Positions 9,186-18,798 of a stretch of 64,000 nt of DNA are shown piece after piece (the stretch's first letter is position 1; every line of letters begins with the position of its first letter). Both the position numbers and the translations under genes were made by a program. Source of the DNA: Listeria grayi DSM 20601 (GTDB lineage Bacteria > Bacillota > Bacilli > Lactobacillales > Listeriaceae). Under the pieces are notes generated by a model that was not told where the DNA came from, searched no databases, and saw only the letters and a program-made list of their open reading frames with translations. Location: contig NZ_GL538352.1 of the NCBI RefSeq assembly GCF_000148995.1, positions 930,001 to 994,000 on the forward strand, written 5' to 3'.

Positions 9186-10151
9186 TTGGTAAATAATAGA
9201 CAGGCCACTTATGGCGGTCAAGCAGTAGTTGAAGGCGTCATGTTTGGCGGCAAAAAGCAAACAGTTACTGCGATCCGTAAAAAAGATGGCTCTTTAGAAT
9301 ATTATTATTTGGAAAAAACCTCCCCTACTTGGGTAACACGACTAAAACGCATTCCTTTCCTACGCGGGATCGTTGCACTCGTGGAGTCGAGCGCGATTGG
9401 TTCGAAACATCTTTCCTTTGCTACGGATCATTATGCCGAAGAAGAGGAGGAGGAAGCACCGAAAGAAGAAAAGAAGGAATCTAAACTAGCCATGTGGCTT
9501 GGAGTTGCCGTTATTGGAATCATCTCATTTATTTTTGCGAAGTTTGCAATGACGCTCATCCCGGTTTTTCTAGCTGAACTGTTTCGTCCTCTCTTGCCGG
9601 GCGATGTAGCCCAAGTATTGCTGGAAAGCGCCTTTAAATTAACGTTACTGTTAGTATATATTTATGCCATCTCGCAAACACCACTCATTAAACGTGTTTT
9701 TCAATATCATGGCTCCGAGCATAAAGTAATCAACTGTTACGAAGCAAACGAACCTTTAACAGTCGCCAATGTTCAAAAGCAATCACGCCTGCATTATCGT
9801 TGCGGCAGCAGTTTTATTTTATTCACTGTTCTTGTCGGTATGTTTATTTACCTACTTGTCCCTACTGATCCATTCTGGCTCAGAATCGTCGACCGGATCT
9901 TGCTGATCCCAGTGGTACTCGGCGTTAGCTTTGAAGTTTTGCAACTAACAAATAAATGCCGCAATATTCCTGTACTGCGCTTTCTCGGTTATCCAGGATT
10001 ATGGCTGCAGCTGCTGACCACAAAAGAGCCTGACGATAGCCAAGTGGAAGTTGCCATTGCATCTTTCCAAGAACTGCTTCGCGTGGAAAAAGAAGGCGTT
10101 CCTGTAAAAAGCACCGAAAAACTCCCTGAGAACCTAGAACTGTTAGATTAG
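9186..10151 (+). CDS. yqhQ: DUF1385 membrane protein, YqhQ-like
   Basis: A 321-residue integral membrane protein of the DUF1385 family. The conserved N-terminal block YGGQAVVEGVMFGGK is present. An acidic/lysine-rich stretch (EEEEEEAPKEEKKE, about 82-95) precedes several hydrophobic segments (about 97-125, 148-165, 206-240). The HGSEHKVINCYE motif (about 176-187) is the family signature; its His, Glu and Cys residues suggest metal binding but function is unknown. Translation starts at TTG; the ribosome-binding site is weak. It is divergent from the peptidase gene and is followed by two small membrane genes at close spacing. Confidence 0.85.
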   Translation: MVNNRQATYGGQAVVEGVMFGGKKQTVTAIRKKDGSLEYYYLEKTSPTWVTRLKRIPFLRGIVALVESSAIGSKHLSFATDHYAEEEEEEAPKEEKKESKLAMWLGVAVIGIISFIFAKFAMTLIPVFLAELFRPLLPGDVAQVLLESAFKLTLLLVYIYAISQTPLIKRVFQYHGSEHKVINCYEANEPLTVANVQKQSRLHYRCGSSFILFTVLVGMFIYLLVPTDPFWLRIVDRILLIPVVLGVSFEVLQLTNKCRNIPVLRFLGYPGLWLQLLTTKEPDDSQVEVAIASFQELLRVEKEGVPVKSTEKLPENLELLD

Positions 10152-10161
10152 GAGGCTAATT

Positions 10162-10434
10162 TTGAAACGTACACCACTTATTATCATCATTCTTTTAGCA
10201 TTAGTTGTGATCGGGATTTTTCTAAATGGCATTTCTAGTTTTTTACTATTTCTTTTGGAGATTCTTTTTGTGGCGGTTATTTTGACCAGCATCTTCTGGT
10301 TTTTCTTTATCCGAAAAGGACCGGATCCCGCCTATCGAAAAGCTCTGAAACAACAGAAGAAAAAACAAAAACAACAAACAAAAGCGAAAAAAAAGAAATC
10401 TCCTTTCAAAGTTATTGAAGGTGGGAAAAAATAA
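10162..10434 (+). CDS. Small membrane protein, SA1362/YqhP-like
   Basis: A 90-residue protein with two closely spaced hydrophobic segments (about 5-22 and 28-49) and a very basic cytosolic tail (KALKQQKKKQKQQTKAKKKK). The start is TTG at 10162 with AGGAGG eight bases upstream. It follows the DUF1385 gene by 10 bp and precedes the rhodanese gene, the order also seen for yqhQ-yqhP-yqhL in Bacillus. Function is unknown; the lysine-rich tail suggests contact with the membrane surface or nucleic acid but nothing more. Confidence 0.75.
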   Translation: MKRTPLIIIILLALVVIGIFLNGISSFLLFLLEILFVAVILTSIFWFFFIRKGPDPAYRKALKQQKKKQKQQTKAKKKKSPFKVIEGGKK

Positions 10435-10480
10435 GGTATAATAGAAACGAATGTTTATAGAAAGAAAGGGGTATACTACT

Positions 10481-10861
10481 TTGGCTAGTTGGATAATCGC
10501 TGTCCTTATTTTGCTTGTTCTACTTGGTTATGAAACCTATCAATTCATCATGCGTAGAAAAGCATTAAAGGTATTGAACGAAGAAAAATTTAAAGAAGGA
10601 TATCGCAAGGCACAATTGATTGATGTACGTGAACCTAATGAGTTCAACGCCGGTCACATTCTTGGAGCAAGAAACATCCCGGTGACACAATTAAAACAAC
10701 GCACAAGCGAGATTCGCAAAGATCAACCTGTATATTTATATTGCCAAAGCGCTCAACGGAGCACTCGAGCAGCAGTCATGCTTTACCGTCGCGGCTACCA
10801 CGAGATTTATCAATTAAAAGGCGGCTACAAAAAATGGACAGGCAAGACTAAAAAGAAATAA
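10481..10861 (+). CDS. yqhL: Membrane-anchored rhodanese-like protein, YqhL type
   Basis: A single-domain rhodanese with an N-terminal membrane anchor (about residues 3-20). The domain shows LIDVREPNEFNAGHILGARNIP, the active-site loop YLYCQSAQRSTRAA with the catalytic Cys, and the C-terminal LKGGYKKWTGK. This is the sulfurtransferase fold; substrates are unknown. The open frame extends to an ATG at 10451, but the AAAGGGG Shine-Dalgarno at about 10466 favours the TTG at 10481, giving 126 residues that begin directly with the anchor. It is followed by a strong terminator. Confidence 0.85.
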   Translation: MASWIIAVLILLVLLGYETYQFIMRRKALKVLNEEKFKEGYRKAQLIDVREPNEFNAGHILGARNIPVTQLKQRTSEIRKDQPVYLYCQSAQRSTRAAVMLYRRGYHEIYQLKGGYKKWTGKTKKK

Positions 10862-10864
10862 AGC

Positions 10865-10895
10865 AAACACCAGCTTAATCAGCTGGTGTTTTTTA
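10865..10895 (+). terminator. Terminator after yqhL, possibly bidirectional
   Basis: Hairpin ACACCAGCT/AGCTGGTGT with five-base loop followed by a T run on the plus strand. The minus-strand continuation is less T-rich but may also stop the convergent gcvPB transcript. Confidence 0.85.
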
Positions 10896-10902
10896 TACCC
10901 TT

Positions 10903-12366
10903 TTAAGATTTTTGATAACGTAAAATCGGTTTTCGCGCCGCCCTCGTCTCATCTAGCCGTTTGACATAAGTATCGTATGGCGCATCTTGGACGATTTCCG
11001 GATTCTCTTCCGCTTCTTTCGCTATCTTGAGCATCGTTTCGATAAAACGATCAAGTGTTTCTTTCGACTCAGTTTCTGTTGGCTCGATCATGATTGCCTC
11101 TCCGACGATCAGCGGGAAATAAACCGTTGGCGGATGGAAATTATGATCTAATAAGCGCTTGGCAATATCAACCGTTCGCACGCCAAGCTCTTTTTGTCTG
11201 TTTCCGCTGAGCACAAACTCATGTTTACAGATCTGATTAAATGGCAAGTCATAAGCTTCTTCTAAGCGTCTCATCATGTAATTAGCATTCAGCACCGCAT
11301 ATTCTGTGACTTTCTTCAATCCATCCGATCCCATGGAACGAATATACGTATAAGCACGCACATTGATGCCAAAATTACCATAGAACGGCTTAACTCTTCC
11401 AATGGATTGCGGGTAATTATAATCAAAGGTATAACCTATATCGGTTTGTTTCAATACCGGAGTCGGCAAAAACGGTAGTAAATCCTTTTTCACGCCAATC
11501 GGTCCAGAACCTGGTCCCCCACCTCCGTGTGGTCCAGTAAAGGTTTTATGCAGATTCAAATGGACAACATCAAATCCCATATCCCCAGGACGAACTTTCG
11601 CCATGATCGCATTCAGATTAGCGCCATCATAATATAGCTTTCCGCCAGCTTCATGAACGATTTTTGCGATTTCTACTATGTCCTTTTCAAACAATCCTAA
11701 CGTATTTGGGTTGGTCAACATGAGTGCTGCAGTATCTTCACCCACTACTTGTTTCAAATCTTCTACATCTACTAGTCCTTTTTCATTTGATTTCACTGTT
11801 ACAACTTCAAATCCTGCCACGGTTGCGGATGCTGGATTAGTTCCATGTGCCGAATCCGGAATGATCACCTTTGTTCGTTTGGTGTCTTCGTTAGCTTCAT
11901 GAAATGCTCGGATCAGCATTAATCCCGTCCATTCTCCATGTGCTCCGGCAGCGGGCTGCAAGGTCACTTCATCCATTCCCGTTATTTCTCTCAGGCTTGT
12001 TTGTAGATCAAACATCAATTCCATGGCACCTTGGACTGTTTCTTCAGGCTGATGAGGATGAATGTGTGCAAATCCAGGAAAACGTGCCACTTTCTCATTG
12101 ATTTTCGGATTGTATTTCATGGTACAGGAGCCTAGCGGATAAAAGCCTGAGTCCACCCCAAAATTATGATTGGAAAGATTCGTATAATGTCTCATAATGT
12201 CGAGCTCGCTAAGTTCCGGCAAGTCTGCAGGATCATTGCGAATATAAGCCGCATCGACCACACTACTCAAGTCGATCTCTGGAACATCACTTTCTGGCAA
12301 ACTAAACCCGATTCGTCCTGCAACAGAACGTTCAAATACTAATGGCATTACTTCTTCTTTATTCAT
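10903..12366 (-). CDS. gcvPB: Glycine dehydrogenase (decarboxylating) subunit 2
   Basis: PLP-binding half of the P-protein of the glycine cleavage system; decarboxylates glycine and passes the aminomethyl group to the lipoyl H-protein. 487 residues. The PLP lysine lies in [18 protein letters not shown] (about 269-286). Other conserved blocks are [13 protein letters not shown] near residue 83 and the HGTNPASA segment near 174. The ATG overlaps the gcvPA stop (ATGA), so the two subunits are probably translationally coupled. The operon is controlled by the glycine riboswitch upstream of gcvT. The H-protein gene is not in this window. Confidence 0.97.
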   Translation of the reverse strand: MNKEEVMPLVFERSVAGRIGFSLPESDVPEIDLSSVVDAAYIRNDPADLPELSELDIMRHYTNLSNHNFGVDSGFYPLGSCTMKYNPKINEKVARFPGFAHIHPHQPEETVQGAMELMFDLQTSLREITGMDEVTLQPAAGAHGEWTGLMLIRAFHEANEDTKRTKVIIPDSAHGTNPASATVAGFEVVTVKSNEKGLVDVEDLKQVVGEDTAALMLTNPNTLGLFEKDIVEIAKIVHEAGGKLYYDGANLNAIMAKVRPGDMGFDVVHLNLHKTFTGPHGGGGPGSGPIGVKKDLLPFLPTPVLKQTDIGYTFDYNYPQSIGRVKPFYGNFGINVRAYTYIRSMGSDGLKKVTEYAVLNANYMMRRLEEAYDLPFNQICKHEFVLSGNRQKELGVRTVDIAKRLLDHNFHPPTVYFPLIVGEAIMIEPTETESKETLDRFIETMLKIAKEAEENPEIVQDAPYDTYVKRLDETRAARKPILRYQKS

Positions 12367-13709
12367 TTGAACCCCTCCAAACTAGCCACAAATTCATCTA
12401 TTTCTTCTTTTGTACGCATTTCGGTCACTGCAACTAGCATATGATGATCATATTTGGCATTGTCGCGGCCTAAATCATAGCCACCAATAATATCGTGGTG
12501 AACGAGTTCTTTATTGATCTCAGAAATCGGTTTTGCCAGTCGAACCACAAACTCATTGAAAAAGCTATCAGCAAATAAAACCTCAAAACCGCTTTCTTTG
12601 AATTTATTTTTTGCATAATGCGCTTTATCCAGATTTTGCTTCGCCATTTGCTGTAAACCACTTTTACCTAATGCTACCATTGCTACGGAGGAAGCAAGTG
12701 CGTTTAAAGCCTGATTGGAGCAGATATTGGAAGTTGCTTTATCTCTACGGATATGTTGTTCCCGAGCCTGTAACGTCAGCACATATCCCCTTTTCCCATT
12801 TTCATCTACTGTTTCACCTACTAATCTGCCAGGTACCTTGCGCATCAGTTTGGAAGTAACTGCAAAATAACCACAATGTGGTCCACCAAAGGATTCAGGG
12901 ATACCGAACACCTGCGTGTCTCCTGCTACAATATCAGCACCTAATGCTCCTGGAGGCGTCAAAATCCCTAAAGCCAGCGGGTTGGAAGCTACGATAAAGA
13001 GGCTTTTGTTTGCATGGATAATTTTTTCCACTTTTGCTAACGGTTCTATCTGTCCATAAAAATTAGGATACCCCAAAACTACCCCTGCTACTTCGTCAGA
13101 TATTGCTGACTCAAGGGCACTTATATCTGTAAGTCCGTCTTTTTCAGGTATTTCCTCAACACGGATGTGCTGGCCTTTCGCATAGGTCTTAATGACGTTT
13201 TTAGTTTCGGGATGTAGGGTAGCGGCAACTAATATCTTGTTCCGCTTGGTATGACCTGCTGCCAGCATAGCCGCTTCTGCCAATGCTGTTCCGCCATCAT
13301 ACATAGAAGAATTTGCTAAATCCATACCTGTCAATTCTGCAATCATCGTTTGAAACTCAAAAATCGCCTGTAATTCACCTTGCGAGATCTCTGGTTGATA
13401 AGGAGTATAAGCCGTATAAAACTCGGATCTTGAAATCACATGATCAACTATCGTTGGGATATAGTGATTATAGACACCCGCACCTAGAAACGATGTCGCC
13501 TCGAGGGTGTTTACATTTTTAGCAGCTAATTTCGTCAATTCTTTTAATAACGCCGGTTCTGATTTAGCCGGCTGCAAATCAAATTCGCGATCGAAGCGGA
13601 TGGAACTCGGAATATCCGCAAATAATTCCTCTATCGAATCAATACCGATCGTTGCCATCATCTCTTTTTGATCCGCTTCAGTCATTGGTAAATAACGATG
13701 TACACTCAT
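12363..13709 (-). CDS. gcvPA: Glycine dehydrogenase (decarboxylating) subunit 1
   Basis: The other half of the split P-protein found in Gram-positive bacteria (448 aa). It begins with [19 protein letters not shown] and contains the [12 protein letters not shown] block (about 75-86), [19 protein letters not shown], and [16 protein letters not shown] (about 264). It contributes to the active site with GcvPB. It lies 11 bp downstream of gcvT with a clear AAGGGGG Shine-Dalgarno. Confidence 0.97.
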   Translation of the reverse strand: MSVHRYLPMTEADQKEMMATIGIDSIEELFADIPSSIRFDREFDLQPAKSEPALLKELTKLAAKNVNTLEATSFLGAGVYNHYIPTIVDHVISRSEFYTAYTPYQPEISQGELQAIFEFQTMIAELTGMDLANSSMYDGGTALAEAAMLAAGHTKRNKILVAATLHPETKNVIKTYAKGQHIRVEEIPEKDGLTDISALESAISDEVAGVVLGYPNFYGQIEPLAKVEKIIHANKSLFIVASNPLALGILTPPGALGADIVAGDTQVFGIPESFGGPHCGYFAVTSKLMRKVPGRLVGETVDENGKRGYVLTLQAREQHIRRDKATSNICSNQALNALASSVAMVALGKSGLQQMAKQNLDKAHYAKNKFKESGFEVLFADSFFNEFVVRLAKPISEINKELVHHDIIGGYDLGRDNAKYDHHMLVAVTEMRTKEEIDEFVASLEGFK

Positions 13710-13720
13710 TTTTATCCCCC

Positions 13721-14815
13721 TTATTTTGAACGCTTATAAAATGGCGTTGGTATAATTTTCGCCTTCAATTTTTTAGCACGTATTCCTATCACTAATTCTT
13801 CGCCTTCTTGTGCATAGTCGCTTTCAATCAATGCTAGGGCAATATTTTTATCTAAGCTAGGAGATGGTCCCCCAGAAGTAATCTCACCTATTTCTTTTTC
13901 ACCAGCTGCATCATAAACTGGATAGCCATGGCGTGCGATCCCCCGATCAATCATTTCGATCCCGACTGATTTACGCTTTAAGCCGTCATTTTTTTGTTTT
14001 ATTAAGGCTTCTTTACCAATAAAGTCTGCTTCTTTCTGCAATTTTACAGCAAAGGAGAGCCCTGCTTCTAATGGTGAAATGTTTTGCGATAGTTCTTGGC
14101 CATATAGCGCCAAAACTGCTTCTAAACGAAGGGTGTCACGCGCACCAAGACCAATCGGTTTTGCTCCTTTCGCAACAAGTGCTTCCCAAACAGAAATCGC
14201 ATCTTCATTATTCAAATAGATCTCAAAGCCATCCTCGCCTGTATATCCACTTTTAGAAAGCAGTACCTGACAGCCGAATAACTCTACATTTTCTTGAAAA
14301 CCAAAGAACGGGATCTTAGCGATGTCAATAGATACTTCTTTTTGCAACAGTTCTGCCGCTTTTGGTCCTTGTAATGCCAGTTGAGAGATTTCCCCAGACC
14401 GGTTTTTTAACTCAGCTCCAATTCCGTTATTCCCAATCATCCATTCCCAATCTTTCGAAATGTTGGCTGCATTCACAACTGCTAAGAACTTATCTTCTGC
14501 AAGGCGATAGACAACGAGATCGTCCACTGTCCCGCCATCGGGATAACACATAATCGTATACTGCGCTCTCCCTATTGCTAATTTTTCAATATTGTTTGTC
14601 AATAAATGCTGTAAAAAAGCAACACTTTTTTCTCCTGAAATCTCGATCTCTCCCATATGAGAAACATCAAAAAGTCCTACTTCATTTCTCACAGCTAAAT
14701 GTTCGTCTTTAATGCTTGTAAATTGAACTGGCAGATCCCATCCGCCAAAATCAATTGTTTTCCCCCCGTATTTCGCATAAATAGGAAATAACGGTGTTTG
14801 TTTGCGCTCACTCAT
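13721..14815 (-). CDS. gcvT: Aminomethyltransferase (glycine cleavage T-protein)
   Basis: Transfers the methylene group from the aminomethyl-lipoyl H-protein to tetrahydrofolate and releases ammonia. 364 residues, normal length. Family motifs include [17 protein letters not shown] (about 14-30), [15 protein letters not shown], the [13 protein letters not shown] block (about 195) and [12 protein letters not shown] (about 228). The ATG at 14815 has GGGGGG at seven bases. It is the first gene of gcvT-gcvPA-gcvPB, preceded by a terminator hairpin and a glycine aptamer, so expression should rise with glycine. Confidence 0.97.
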   Translation of the reverse strand: MSERKQTPLFPIYAKYGGKTIDFGGWDLPVQFTSIKDEHLAVRNEVGLFDVSHMGEIEISGEKSVAFLQHLLTNNIEKLAIGRAQYTIMCYPDGGTVDDLVVYRLAEDKFLAVVNAANISKDWEWMIGNNGIGAELKNRSGEISQLALQGPKAAELLQKEVSIDIAKIPFFGFQENVELFGCQVLLSKSGYTGEDGFEIYLNNEDAISVWEALVAKGAKPIGLGARDTLRLEAVLALYGQELSQNISPLEAGLSFAVKLQKEADFIGKEALIKQKNDGLKRKSVGIEMIDRGIARHGYPVYDAAGEKEIGEITSGGPSPSLDKNIALALIESDYAQEGEELVIGIRAKKLKAKIIPTPFYKRSK

Positions 14816-14844
14816 TCATGATCCCCCCTAAAAGTTTCCATAAG

Positions 14845-14872
14845 AAAAAGGCTTATGTATAGAAAATAAGCC
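14845..14872 (-). terminator. Expression-platform terminator of the glycine riboswitch
   Basis: Hairpin arms at 14850-14855 and 14867-14872 followed by a T run on the minus strand, lying between the aptamer and the gcvT ribosome-binding site. The short stem is consistent with a terminator that a glycine-bound aptamer prevents from forming. Confidence 0.7.
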
Positions 14873-14880
14873 CTGTCGAA

Positions 14881-14985
14881 AACCTCCAGAGTTGCGTCCA
14901 ATAATCATCCTTTTGCCTGAGAGTTTCACACTATCGTGCTTTCCCCGTCGGCGCTGTTACAAACAGTCTCTCTGATTATCTTCAT
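14881..14985 (-). ncRNA. Glycine riboswitch, single complete aptamer with vestigial second aptamer
   Basis: On the minus strand the order is CAGAGAGACTG (14964-14974), the CGCCGACGGGG core, and AAACTCTCAGGCAAAAGGA, which match the conserved elements of one glycine (gcvT-motif) aptamer. They are followed by GGACGCAACTCTGGAG, which in tandem riboswitches such as that of B. subtilis gcvT starts the second aptamer; here the sequence runs directly into the terminator. It therefore looks like a singlet with a downstream stub ('ghost' aptamer). Glycine riboswitches are on-switches, which fits control of glycine cleavage. Confidence 0.9.
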
Positions 14986-15019
14986 CCGCCAATATGTAGT
15001 ATGTTTTGCCTCTAAATAT

Positions 15020-15048
15020 AGAGTACCACGTCTCGCATCGTTCGGCAA
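15020..15048 (-). promoter_or_regulatory. Promoter of the gcv operon
   Basis: Minus strand TTGCCG (15043-15048) and TACTCT (15020-15025) at 17 bp spacing. Transcription would begin about 30 bases before the aptamer, as required for a riboswitch leader. Confidence 0.6.
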
Positions 15049-15059
15049 TTGTTTCCTCA

Positions 15060-15320
15060 TACCTATTTTATCGCTTTTTTCTAGCAATTGGTTCGCTTTG
15101 TAAGGGGTTTAATTGGCATTTTATGAATATATCGTACGGTTTAAAATGAAACGCTTTTTAAAACTTTTTTATTTTTATTTTCTGTTTTTTCAACTTTAAT
15201 TTTGTTTTTTTAAAGCATATCCCGATAAAACGAGTCTCTCCTAAATAAATCAACATAATATCTTGGTTTTATTCAAAAAGGAATTTTGCTATCAAAGGAG
15301 AAAATAATAAGCAAGGAGGC
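15060..15320 (+). promoter_or_regulatory. AT-rich upstream region of comG, candidate ComK target
   Basis: No gene is seen here. The stretch 15139-15215 is made of alternating A and T tracts (for example AAAATGAAACGCTTTT and AAAACTTTTTT), resembling but not exactly matching the AAAA-N5-TTTT boxes bound by ComK upstream of comG in Bacillus. A poor candidate promoter, TTGTTT with GATAAA at 16 bp, ends near 15230. Assignment rests mainly on position before comGA. Confidence 0.3.
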
Positions 15321-15326
15321 ATGATT

Positions 15327-16343
15327 ATGTGGGAAGAATTAATTACCTTTATTATTCAAGCAGCGCTCGCCTACCAGGCAAGTGATATCCATCTCCAATT
15401 AAATGGTCAACGCTATTCCGTACAATTACGAATACACGGTGAGCTTACTACGCTAGTGACCCTATCTAAACCAGATGCCAAGCAGTTGATTGCTCATTTT
15501 AAATTCCAATCCGGTATGGAGATTGGGGAAGCAAAACTTCCTCAAACCGGAATATATAAAATGCAGTTAGCAGAACAAGAAGTATTGTTGCGGATCTCAA
15601 TCATTCCAGACTATCGTTTCTATGAGTCGGCAGTTATGCGGATTTTCACCCACAAAAAAGCCATTTCTTTCGGAAATTCTTCCATTTTTGCGCATCAGCC
15701 CAATCTCATTTCAACACTATGCACTGATAAAGTTGGCTTGTATATATTTGCCGGGAGCACAGGAAGCGGAAAGACTACATCAATGTATAGCCTTATCCGT
15801 CAGATTGTTTCTGATAAAAAATCTACAAAAGTTATTACGATTGAAGATCCTGTGGAACAATTTTGTCCGGATTACTTGCAGATAAACACCAATGAGAAAA
15901 CCGGTTTAAATTACGAAACTGCCATTAAAGCAACATTAAGACACGATCCCGACTTATTGATAATAGGAGAGATAAGAGATTTAAATACCGCAAGAATGGC
16001 TTTTCGTGCCGCTTTGACTGGGCAACTTGTTATTACCACGCTCCATGCTAATAATCGTTACGGAATTATTCTACGTCTCTTAGAGCTAGGTATCACGCAA
16101 CAAGAAATCGGGCAGGTCTTATTAGGAGTAAGCTATCAAAAGATATACGCTCTTTTTTGTCCACTTTGTAATGGAAAGTGTCATCGCCTTTGTAATCACT
16201 ATCCAAATAAACAAACCGTCCTCTATGAATGCTTAACGAACAAAGAAATCCAAGACTTCATTGGAAATGGATTTCAGCAATATGAGCAAGGTTCTCTAAA
16301 ATTCACCTACCAGAAGGGAGTTACATATGGCTATCTTTCGTAA
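15327..16343 (+). CDS. comGA: Competence pseudopilus assembly ATPase ComGA
   Basis: Cytosolic secretion ATPase (GspE/PilB superfamily) that powers assembly of the ComGC pseudopilus for DNA uptake. 338 residues from the second ATG at 15327. The first ATG at 15321 stands one base from the AAGGAGG Shine-Dalgarno and is unlikely to be used. Walker A is GSTGSGKTTS (about 144), the Asp box is ITIEDPVEQ, Walker B is LLIIGEIRD (about 213) and the His box is TTLHANN. The C-terminus carries clustered cysteines (CPLCNGKCHRLC). First gene of a seven-gene operon. Confidence 0.95.
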   Translation: MWEELITFIIQAALAYQASDIHLQLNGQRYSVQLRIHGELTTLVTLSKPDAKQLIAHFKFQSGMEIGEAKLPQTGIYKMQLAEQEVLLRISIIPDYRFYESAVMRIFTHKKAISFGNSSIFAHQPNLISTLCTDKVGLYIFAGSTGSGKTTSMYSLIRQIVSDKKSTKVITIEDPVEQFCPDYLQINTNEKTGLNYETAIKATLRHDPDLLIIGEIRDLNTARMAFRAALTGQLVITTLHANNRYGIILRLLELGITQQEIGQVLLGVSYQKIYALFCPLCNGKCHRLCNHYPNKQTVLYECLTNKEIQDFIGNGFQQYEQGSLKFTYQKGVTYGYLS

Positions 16344-17358
16344 AATCAGCTGGAAAACAGGTGGAGATTTCTTGATTCGGATAGCCAAATTATTGGAACA
16401 AGGACTGCCATTAGAAACAGCAATCAGTTTTTTGAGTATAACTTTACCAAAAGAAAGAGCACGATTTCAATATATAATCGCGGAATTGCGAGCTGGCAAG
16501 GAATTTGCTGTTTCATTGAAAAACGCCTCGTTCCCTGACTTTATTTGTGCACAGATTTTTTATTCTAATCGGCACGGCTACTTTATCACTACATTGCGCG
16601 AAACTGGTGAGCATATGCTCAGAAAAGCGGATGAATTAAAGAAGCTTAGAAAAACATTTCAATATCCTGTGATTCTTTGCGTGACGCTCTCCACTGTCTT
16701 TATTCTTTTACGCTTATTCTTGCTGCCAAAATTCGACCTGCTTTTTAATCAACTTCAAAAGCAGGATATAGCTACAACTTCTCTCCTCTATTTTTTATTA
16801 GAAAAACTGCCACTTCTAATTGGAGTTATCATGTTTATATCCGCATTACTGATTACATTTTTATTTTTTCAACAAAAACGAAAAAGTTATTTAGACAAAA
16901 TCACTCTCTTATCACACATACCTATATTGAAACGCTTTATTCAAGCACAGCATTCCCAAATATTCGCAAGAGAAATCGGCTACTTGAGCAAATGCGGATT
17001 ATCACTTCATGATATCTTAGCTGTTTTTACAGAAACCCATTCCCCACTATTTCTACAGCAATTATCGCAGTCGTTAAAAAAAGCGCTTGATTCCGGTGTT
17101 CCGATTCATATTGTGTGCAGTCAATTTTTATTTTTCGAAAAAGAACTGATCTATATCATTCAGCATGGCGAAACTAATGGGAAACTTGCAGAAGAATTAT
17201 TATTTTATTATAAGCACAGTCAAGAAAATAGCACTCGCCGACTAGAACGCCTTTTCACATACATCCAGCCGAGCATATTTTTACTGATAGGAACATTCAT
17301 TGTTCTAACTTATTTGGCAATTCTTTTTCCAATGTTCAGCTTAGTAGATCAACTTTAG
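16327..17358 (+). CDS. comGB: Competence pseudopilus membrane platform protein ComGB
   Basis: Polytopic inner-membrane platform of the GspF/PilC family. 343 residues with the two repeated GspF domains; three hydrophobic segments are visible (about 115-134, 156-180, 316-336). It starts 17 bases inside the comGA end, with GAAGGGAG upstream, indicating coupled translation. Interacts with ComGA and ComGC by analogy with type IV pilus systems. Confidence 0.92.
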   Translation: MAIFRKISWKTGGDFLIRIAKLLEQGLPLETAISFLSITLPKERARFQYIIAELRAGKEFAVSLKNASFPDFICAQIFYSNRHGYFITTLRETGEHMLRKADELKKLRKTFQYPVILCVTLSTVFILLRLFLLPKFDLLFNQLQKQDIATTSLLYFLLEKLPLLIGVIMFISALLITFLFFQQKRKSYLDKITLLSHIPILKRFIQAQHSQIFAREIGYLSKCGLSLHDILAVFTETHSPLFLQQLSQSLKKALDSGVPIHIVCSQFLFFEKELIYIIQHGETNGKLAEELLFYYKHSQENSTRRLERLFTYIQPSIFLLIGTFIVLTYLAILFPMFSLVDQL

Positions 17359-17370
17359 AGGAGTGATACA

Positions 17371-17679
17371 ATGAAACATAAAAAAATAAATGGTTTTACG
17401 CTAGTGGAGATGCTGATTGTTCTGTTAGTTGTAAGTGTGCTTCTTTTATTAATGCTTCCAAATATCGTTAACCAAAGTAAATCGATCAATAATAAAGGCT
17501 GCAAAGCATTAGTTACTATGTTAGAGGGACAAGTACAGACCTATAAGCTAGAAAAAAATAAAGTTCCCTCTCTCAGCGAACTTGTACAAGGAGGATACAT
17601 TAAGGATGAACAACAAACATGTCCTAACGGGAACAATATCATCATTGACAAAGACGGCCGCGTGTCGACAACCTCTTAA
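17371..17679 (+). CDS. comGC: Major competence pseudopilin ComGC
   Basis: 102-residue type IV prepilin-like protein, the main subunit of the DNA-uptake pseudopilus. The class III signal is short (MKHKKINGFTLVEMLIVLL): prepilin peptidase ComC would cut after Gly8 and methylate Phe9, and Glu at +5 is present. Cysteines at about 42 and 87 (KGCKAL and QQTCPNG) correspond to the intramolecular disulfide of ComGC. It follows comGB by 12 bp with GAGGAG. Confidence 0.94.
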   Translation: MKHKKINGFTLVEMLIVLLVVSVLLLLMLPNIVNQSKSINNKGCKALVTMLEGQVQTYKLEKNKVPSLSELVQGGYIKDEQQTCPNGNNIIIDKDGRVSTTS

Positions 17680-18103
17680 TAAGAATGGTTTTACTCTAAT
17701 AGAAACTTTGCTTGTTTTAGCAGTAGTAAGTATCATTTTTATTTGTTCCTTTTTCCCTGCCGCAGATTTACTGGCAAGATTGGCAGAAAAAGAATTAATC
17801 AGCGAGATCCGGAGCACTATCATTTATACGCAACTTTACGCGCTTTCTTCAAAGGAAGATGCAACCATAATCTTTGATAATAAAGCAAATTGTTTTTCTG
17901 CCTCAGGCAAACAAACCACTTTAAACACTATCGCCCTGTCCCCACACTTAAAACTCACCGCCAATAATGCTGTTTCTATGAAGTTCTCTGGTCAAAATGG
18001 AAATATCAACAAGTTTGGCAGCATAAAGCTTCACGGCCATAATCGGGAATATCGCTTTATCTTCCAGATCGGGAAAGGACGATTTAGAATTGAAGAAAAA
18101 TAA
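17606..18103 (+). CDS. comGD: Competence minor pseudopilin ComGD
   Basis: Minor pseudopilin needed for competence pilus assembly. The processing site is NKNGFTLIETLLVLAVVS with Glu at +5. The frame overlaps the end of comGC. The ATG at 17606 lies 11 bases from AAGGAGG and gives a leader of about 27 residues, unusually long; a TTG at 17645 would give a shorter leader of about 14 residues but has no good Shine-Dalgarno. The mature part is about 138 residues with a typical variable C-terminus. The start is the uncertain point, not the identity. Confidence 0.85.
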   Translation: MNNKHVLTGTISSLTKTAACRQPLNKNGFTLIETLLVLAVVSIIFICSFFPAADLLARLAEKELISEIRSTIIYTQLYALSSKEDATIIFDNKANCFSASGKQTTLNTIALSPHLKLTANNAVSMKFSGQNGNINKFGSIKLHGHNREYRFIFQIGKGRFRIEEK

Positions 18104-18368
18104 TGGTTTCTTACTTTTGGAAAGTTTATTCTCTCTTTTCTTACTAACAACCTTCCTAACACTATTTCTATCTTTCTCCATCCATACCGTTAATAAGCTC
18201 AGCGATCAAAAACAAAGCACTTATCTCTATCAGCAGTTATACGAGCATAGTTTACTGCTCCCTCAAAAATCATTTAAGTCGGTAGAACTGCAAATCACTA
18301 GCGAACAAATAGAAAAGGAGCTGGTGCTTTGTGCAGCAACACCCACTAAGAAAATCTGTACAAAATAA
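18090..18368 (+). CDS. comGE: Competence minor pseudopilin ComGE
   Basis: 92-residue minor pseudopilin. It starts with TTG at 18090, overlapping the comGD end by 14 bases, with AAAGGA upstream. The processing motif is KKNNGFLLLESLFSLFLL with Glu at +5 after the Gly. The rest is poorly conserved, as is usual for this position in the operon. Confidence 0.82.
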   Translation: MKKNNGFLLLESLFSLFLLTTFLTLFLSFSIHTVNKLSDQKQSTYLYQQLYEHSLLLPQKSFKSVELQITSEQIEKELVLCAATPTKKICTK

Positions 18369-18798
18369 AAAAGCAAATGGCTTCACCTTTCTCGAAGCAC
18401 TACTTGCTCTTTTGATCACAGCTCTATTACTATCTTTCTATCCGCTTATTCACCATCTATTCGAACGGGTCGTACAACAATCGGAATTAGATCTAACTGC
18501 CCAATGGGAATTATTTTTGCAACAATCTCAAAAAGACATGCAGTTTTATAAAAAGATCGAAGTGAAAGAGAATCAATTATTCATTACGCAGCCTGATAAT
18601 AAAATTATTCAATATAATTTACACAAAACGACATTTCGCAAGCAATCAGAAGGAAAAGGCCATGAACCTTTGTTGCTGGATGTGCAAGCCATCTATTTTC
18701 AACATATTGATAATTATTTACTCTTAAAAATCACCATGACTAACGGAAAGGAACGATTGACACGCTATCACACCCCATTAAGAAAGGAAGGAAGCTAA
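18331..18798 (+). CDS. comGF: Competence minor pseudopilin ComGF
   Basis: 155-residue minor pseudopilin, starting with GTG at 18331 inside the end of comGE and preceded by AAAGGAG. The pilin-type segment is KKANGFTFLEALLALLITALLLSF, with Glu at +5. The remainder contains the ComGF-type region with DNYLLLKITMTNGKERLTRY. Its stop shares a base with the comGG start. Confidence 0.87.
   Translation: MQQHPLRKSVQNKKANGFTFLEALLALLITALLLSFYPLIHHLFERVVQQSELDLTAQWELFLQQSQKDMQFYKKIEVKENQLFITQPDNKIIQYNLHKTTFRKQSEGKGHEPLLLDVQAIYFQHIDNYLLLKITMTNGKERLTRYHTPLRKEGS

Noticed and set aside
17548-17823. Minus-strand frame inside comGC/comGD
   Set aside because: It overlaps two well-supported pseudopilin genes and shows no protein family features.
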